Origin: an uncultured Bacteroidales bacterium
Lineage (GTDB): Bacteria; Bacteroidota; Bacteroidia; Bacteroidales; P3
DNA length: 54,148 nt
NCBI GenBank assembly: GCA_900315335.1
Contig: OMYR01000014.1
Location: forward strand, 1 to 54,148
Direction of reading: 5' to 3'
The notes under the pieces were generated by a model, which saw nothing but the letters and a program-made list of their open reading frames with translations, was not told where the DNA came from and ran no database searches. A program made the translations under genes and the position numbers. Each line of letters opens with the position of its first letter. Within the stretch, counting starts at the first letter, position 1. Positions 50,811-54,148 of this stretch are shown here, piece after piece.

Positions 50811-53243
50811 ATGAAAAATAAAATAACGCCAAATGTACTTGCTGCTTTGTGCAACGGTTTGATTATCGGAAAACAACACGCAGATGAACCGATAGAAAAC
50901 ATACTATTTGATTCAAGAAGACTTAATACCATCTCCTCCACCGCTTTCTTTGCCTTATCGACCAACAAAAACGACGGCAATAACTATATCAATTTCCTTT
51001 ACAACAAAGGAATACGCATCTTTGTAACAGGCAAAGAGCCGATAGCGACATACCAAGACGCAACATTTCTTGTAGTTGAAAACGTATTGGATTGTTTGCA
51101 AACATTGGCAAAAGAACACAGGCGAAATTTTACAGACTTAAATTGCGTTGCCATAACGGGAAGCAACGGCAAGACGATTGTCAAGGATTGGATTGTCAAA
51201 CTTATAGACCAAGACAAAAAAGTTTGCTCCAATGCCAAGAGTTTCAATTCCCAAATAGGTGTTCCCATCAGCGTTTATGGACTAAAACAAGGCGATGAGA
51301 TTGGTGTGTTTGAAGCAGGTATATCCTCTGTTGGAGAAATGCAGAGATTGAAAGAAATCATTCAACCCACAATAGGCGTTTTTACCAATATCGGCGATGC
51401 CCACCAAGTTAATTTCTCTTCCATTGAAGAAAAGATTGACGAAAAACTAAAACTTTTCTCTTCCTGCTCCACAATAATCTTTCACGATGACAACCCATTG
51501 CTGACAAACAAAATAACAACTTTTGCCACAAATCACTCAATTGATTTAATCTGCTTTGGCAATAATTTTTATACAAATTCAACAAAAGTCAAACAATATT
51601 ATAATACCCAAGACCTACTTTCCCGTTTGTCGCTGCCTTTTACCGACAAAGCCGGCATAGAGAACTCTTTAATGGCATACGTTACCTGCCTTACTCTGGG
51701 TATCGACAAACGCCATTTGCAACAACGAATACGTTTTTTGGAGCAATTGGAAAGCAGATTTGAAGTGAAAAGCGGCATCAACAATTCTTTAATCGTCAAT
51801 GATTCGTATTCTTGCGATTTGAAATCATTGGAGATTGCTTTGGATTACTTAAATCTTCAAAACAAATCACATAAAACCGTTATCCTATCCGATTTGCAGC
51901 AGTCCAACGCCAATAAAGATGAATTGTACAAAGAAATAAACACTCTTCTATTAAATAAAGGCATAAAAAACCTTATAGCCATAGGAAGCGACTTTTATAA
52001 CAACAGGCACCATATAACGATAGAAAACACAAAATTCTATCTGAGCGTCGATGACTTTATTCTAAACCTTAAACGCAAAGACTTTAACAGCCACGCCATA
52101 TTGATAAAAGGGGCTACGTCTATGCACTTTGAAAACATATCCAATCTATTGTCCAACAAGGTGCATCAAAGCGTTTGGGAAGTCAATCTGTCGGCTTTGG
52201 AGGACAATGTCCGTTATTTTCGCTCACATATCAAACCGCCCACAATGGTTATGGCTATGGTTAAGGCGAATGCTTACGGTTGCGGCAGCTATCAAGTGGC
52301 GTATGCTTTGGAGAAAAACAATTTGGCGGACTATTTCGCCGTTGCTTTTGCCGATGAAGGTGTGGAACTCAAACGAGGGGGCATTCAAAAGCCGATAATA
52401 GTTATGACCCCCGAACCCGACAGCACAAATTTGATAAAAGCCTATAACTTGGAACCCGTCGTTCATTCTTTCAAGGTGTTGGACAGATTTCTTTATGACA
52501 ATATAAACATTCATATCAAACTCGATACGGGTATGCACCGCTTGGGATTTGAGGCAAAGGATATAAACAACTTGGTTTGCGTTCTTAAAAGCCACCCTAA
52601 CGTGCATATTAAAAGCATTTTTTCGCATCTTTACGGTGCTGACGACCCTTCTTTGGACGCTTACACTTATGAGCAAATAAATCTTTACGAGCAGATGAGT
52701 GATTTTATCGTCAATTCTTTTGATTACAAGATAATACGACATATCTGCAATTCGGCTGCGACCATTCGTTTTGCGCAAGCCCATTACGATATGGTGCGAC
52801 TTGGCATAGGTATGTACGGCATAGGTGCCAATGCTGCCGAACAGCAAAAACTACGCTTTGTTCATCGTTTAAGGACAACCATAACCCAAATTCGTGAAAT
52901 CAAACAAGGCGAAGATGTTTCGTATTCACGTCGTTTCGTATCCTCCAAGCCAATGAAAATAGGTGTTATTCCGATAGGTTATGCCGATGGTTTGAACAGA
53001 CACTTGGGCAACGAGAATTTCGAGGTTTATGTCAATGGAAAATATTGTAAGATATTAGGCAATATTTGTATGGATATGTGTATGATTGATTTAACGAATG
53101 TCAATGCAACGGAGGGCGATATGGCGGTAATCTTCGGTCTTGAAAACCCTGTATTCAAGATGTCGGAGGCGTTAAACACCATACCTTACGAAATTTACAC
53201 CTCCATATCCCCAAGAATCCCCCGCGTTTATTATCACGAATAG
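50811..53243 (+). CDS. Bifunctional MurF ligase / alanine racemase
   Basis: An 810-residue fusion of two peptidoglycan precursor enzymes. Residues 1-440 form UDP-MurNAc-tripeptide:D-Ala-D-Ala ligase (MurF): ILFDSRRL, AITGSNGKT (P-loop, 115-122), NAKSFNSQIGVP, EAGISSVGEM and FTNIGDAHQVNF. Residues about 455-810 form alanine racemase: KANAYGCG with the PLP lysine, SIFSHLYGADDP, CNSAATIRF, MVRLGIGMYG, VSYSRRFV with the catalytic tyrosine, GYADGLNRHL and CMDMCMIDLT. The fusion is established in Bacteroidota. It supplies D-Ala and joins D-Ala-D-Ala in one polypeptide. ATG 50811 is preferred to 50757 because a -7 box lies at 50780-50787 and the MurF fold begins here. Confidence 0.94.
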   Translation: MKNKITPNVLAALCNGLIIGKQHADEPIENILFDSRRLNTISSTAFFALSTNKNDGNNYINFLYNKGIRIFVTGKEPIATYQDATFLVVENVLDCLQTLAKEHRRNFTDLNCVAITGSNGKTIVKDWIVKLIDQDKKVCSNAKSFNSQIGVPISVYGLKQGDEIGVFEAGISSVGEMQRLKEIIQPTIGVFTNIGDAHQVNFSSIEEKIDEKLKLFSSCSTIIFHDDNPLLTNKITTFATNHSIDLICFGNNFYTNSTKVKQYYNTQDLLSRLSLPFTDKAGIENSLMAYVTCLTLGIDKRHLQQRIRFLEQLESRFEVKSGINNSLIVNDSYSCDLKSLEIALDYLNLQNKSHKTVILSDLQQSNANKDELYKEINTLLLNKGIKNLIAIGSDFYNNRHHITIENTKFYLSVDDFILNLKRKDFNSHAILIKGATSMHFENISNLLSNKVHQSVWEVNLSALEDNVRYFRSHIKPPTMVMAMVKANAYGCGSYQVAYALEKNNLADYFAVAFADEGVELKRGGIQKPIIVMTPEPDSTNLIKAYNLEPVVHSFKVLDRFLYDNINIHIKLDTGMHRLGFEAKDINNLVCVLKSHPNVHIKSIFSHLYGADDPSLDAYTYEQINLYEQMSDFIVNSFDYKIIRHICNSAATIRFAQAHYDMVRLGIGMYGIGANAAEQQKLRFVHRLRTTITQIREIKQGEDVSYSRRFVSSKPMKIGVIPIGYADGLNRHLGNENFEVYVNGKYCKILGNICMDMCMIDLTNVNATEGDMAVIFGLENPVFKMSEALNTIPYEIYTSISPRIPRVYYHE

Positions 53244-53262
53244 TGGTGCGGTGCGGAGCCAC

Positions 53263-53293
53263 AAAAAAAAATCCCCCATTGTTATATGGGGGA
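53263..53293 (-). terminator. Terminator after the HU-like gene
   Basis: 8-bp stem TCCCCCAT/ATGGGGGA (53272-53279 with 53286-53293), 6-nt loop, then nine T's on the minus strand, 12 nt past the stop. The plus strand has no T-run, so murF-alr must end otherwise. Confidence 0.85.
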
Positions 53294-53304
53294 ATGTGGG
53301 TTGT

Positions 53305-53700
53305 TTAAGCGTGGTCGATATTCATATCTTTTTCTATGAGGTTAGCGCCTTTCATAGTGTTTTTGAATGCCACCGACGGATAAAATCTGCAAGTTACACG
53401 CTTGATTGTGTCTGCCGTTACCTCTTCTGCCGTCGCACACGCTTTGCTGCGTAGCGTTGGGATAAACGCTCCCAAAGTGCCGAATTTCACTGCCGAGCCG
53501 TTAAGGATATGCGCCGATATGTGGATTTCAAACGCTTTCAATGCTGCCAACACGTCGGGATACGACATCGTGGTGGAATGAGAGATTTCTTTTGCTATCT
53601 CGTCCAAAGACACGTCGGTGCCACGAAATACTCTTGCGCTGAAACGGATGGCTTTCTCGCCTTTTACCCAAAGGTTTCTCTTGATTTTGTAATAAAACAT
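53305..53700 (-). CDS. HU-related DNA-binding protein (Bacteroidota HU_rel type)
   Basis: A 131-residue nucleoid-type protein. It starts MFYYKIKRNLWVKGEKAIRFSARVFRGTDVSLDEIAKEISHSTTMSYPDVLAALKAFEIHISAHILNGSAVKFGTLGAFIPTLRSKACATAEEVTADTIKRVTCRF in pattern: helix pair for dimerisation, then GTLGAF (the HU GxFGxF turn) and a beta-arm. The length above 90 residues and the N-terminal YYKIKR extension are typical of the HU-related family in Bacteroidales, members of which bind DNA or act as architectural proteins. ATG 53700 is chosen over an upstream in-frame start in a Lys-rich, low-complexity leader. Confidence 0.9.
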   Translation of the reverse strand: MFYYKIKRNLWVKGEKAIRFSARVFRGTDVSLDEIAKEISHSTTMSYPDVLAALKAFEIHISAHILNGSAVKFGTLGAFIPTLRSKACATAEEVTADTIKRVTCRFYPSVAFKNTMKGANLIEKDMNIDHA

Positions 53701-54148
53701 AGTTGAATAATAATTTTTTGGTTGCGTTCGGTTTTTTAGTTGTTTTTGTTTTTTCAATTTTTGTTTCGGCTTCAAGGTGCGATTTTTTGTTTTGCGTGGT
53801 TTTGATACGAAATTTTTTTAATTTTATTGTTATTTTAAGCCCTATGATGTCTATTTTCACAAATATACGTTAAGTTTAACCTTTTAATGCTTTATGAAAA
53901 CATAATTATATTATTAATAATAAAAATTTTCTCTTTATGAAAAAGAGTAGCATATAAATATAAAAAAATATCAAAACCGCATTAACCTCCTTTCCCAATT
54001 CGGAAAACACTTGCCGTAAATCAAAGACCGCACCTATTAGCCAAAAGTTGCAAATTAAAACTTTTGGTTCATCCGACATTTCGAGTGATTGTGTCTAAAA
54101 CGGAGAAAACTGCCGAACAAATTGTATATTTGAATAACCACAAACAAA
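53701..54148. other. Right-end AT-rich region with HU leader and possible outgoing promoter
   Basis: About 450 nt without a gene. A -7 like TATATTTG on the minus strand (53867-53860) would give the HU-like gene a leader of about 150 nt; no -33 box is correctly spaced. A 9-bp inverted repeat CCAAAAGTT/AACTTTTGG lies at 54041-54067. A plus-strand TATATTTG at 54125-54132 may belong to a gene beyond the window. Confidence 0.4.

Noticed and set aside
50811-53243. MurF-Alr fusion as a new arrangement
   Set aside because: This fusion is established and widespread in Bacteroidota, so it is taxonomic evidence rather than a discovery.

Overview
The window reads as chromosomal DNA of an AT-rich member of the Bacteroidota, most likely order Bacteroidales. 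Several things point there. Promoters fit the phylum's TTTG / TAnnTTTG pattern, often extended here to TAnnTTTGCA. Alanine racemase is fused to MurF. A secreted M6 protease ends in a type IX secretion sorting domain. There are also a DUF2723 (GT117-type) membrane protein, an HU-related protein of the Bacteroidota type and a DUF721/DciA-like partner of recF. No phage, transposase, rRNA or CRISPR array is visible. One tRNA, tRNA-Gln(UUG), is present.

Layout. Positions 1-6.4 kb (minus): tpiA, prmA and a 1494-residue exported protein of unknown function. 6.9-11.6 kb (plus): arginine deiminase and a DUF2723 protein. 12.0-13.7 kb (minus): a lone double-domain peptide-type ABC ATPase. 13.8-19.5 kb (plus): tRNA-Gln, ispE, a pepD-type dipeptidase and an exported protein joining an HEYRH gluzincin motif to a probable outer-membrane barrel. 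19.6-24.5 kb (minus): a five-gene membrane operon of unknown function, preceded by a highly structured leader or small RNA. 24.8-26.8 kb (minus): two acyltransferase-fold genes. 26.9-29.2 kb (plus): ispH, recF and the DUF721 gene. 29.6-36.8 kb (minus): htpG and a TolC/HlyD/ABC-2/ABC-2 efflux operon with no ATPase. 37.0-41.6 kb (minus): a zinc-type CDF transporter, RidA and the M6 protease. 41.9-46.2 kb (minus): a secreted unknown, dapF, a small membrane protein and ADP-forming acetyl-CoA synthetase. 46.3-50.5 kb (minus): a PepC-like exported peptidase, dnaN and gdhA. 50.8-53.7 kb: murF-alr (plus), then an HU-like gene (minus).

Most genes are housekeeping: isoprenoid synthesis by the MEP route, peptidoglycan precursors, replication and repair, amino-acid catabolism and proteolysis. 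The best candidate for an undescribed system is the operon at 19.6-24.5 kb. It encodes a GTPase-like P-loop protein, a four-helix membrane protein with a long coiled middle, two single-pass proteins with similar N-terminal domains, and a retropepsin-like lipoprotein. Three of its five genes contain in-frame tandem duplications. Its only clear upstream promoter drives a strongly base-paired RNA that ends in an intrinsic terminator just before the first gene.

The second notable layer is non-coding. Two large imperfect palindromes built from roughly 21-bp phased units sit at convergent gene ends (about 11.75-11.99 kb and 29.23-29.50 kb) and are related to each other. A separate 21-bp-spaced motif, AGTGTTAAACATCAG, recurs in four intergenic regions. 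A small element with inverted ends and flanking direct repeats lies at 44.03-44.10 kb.
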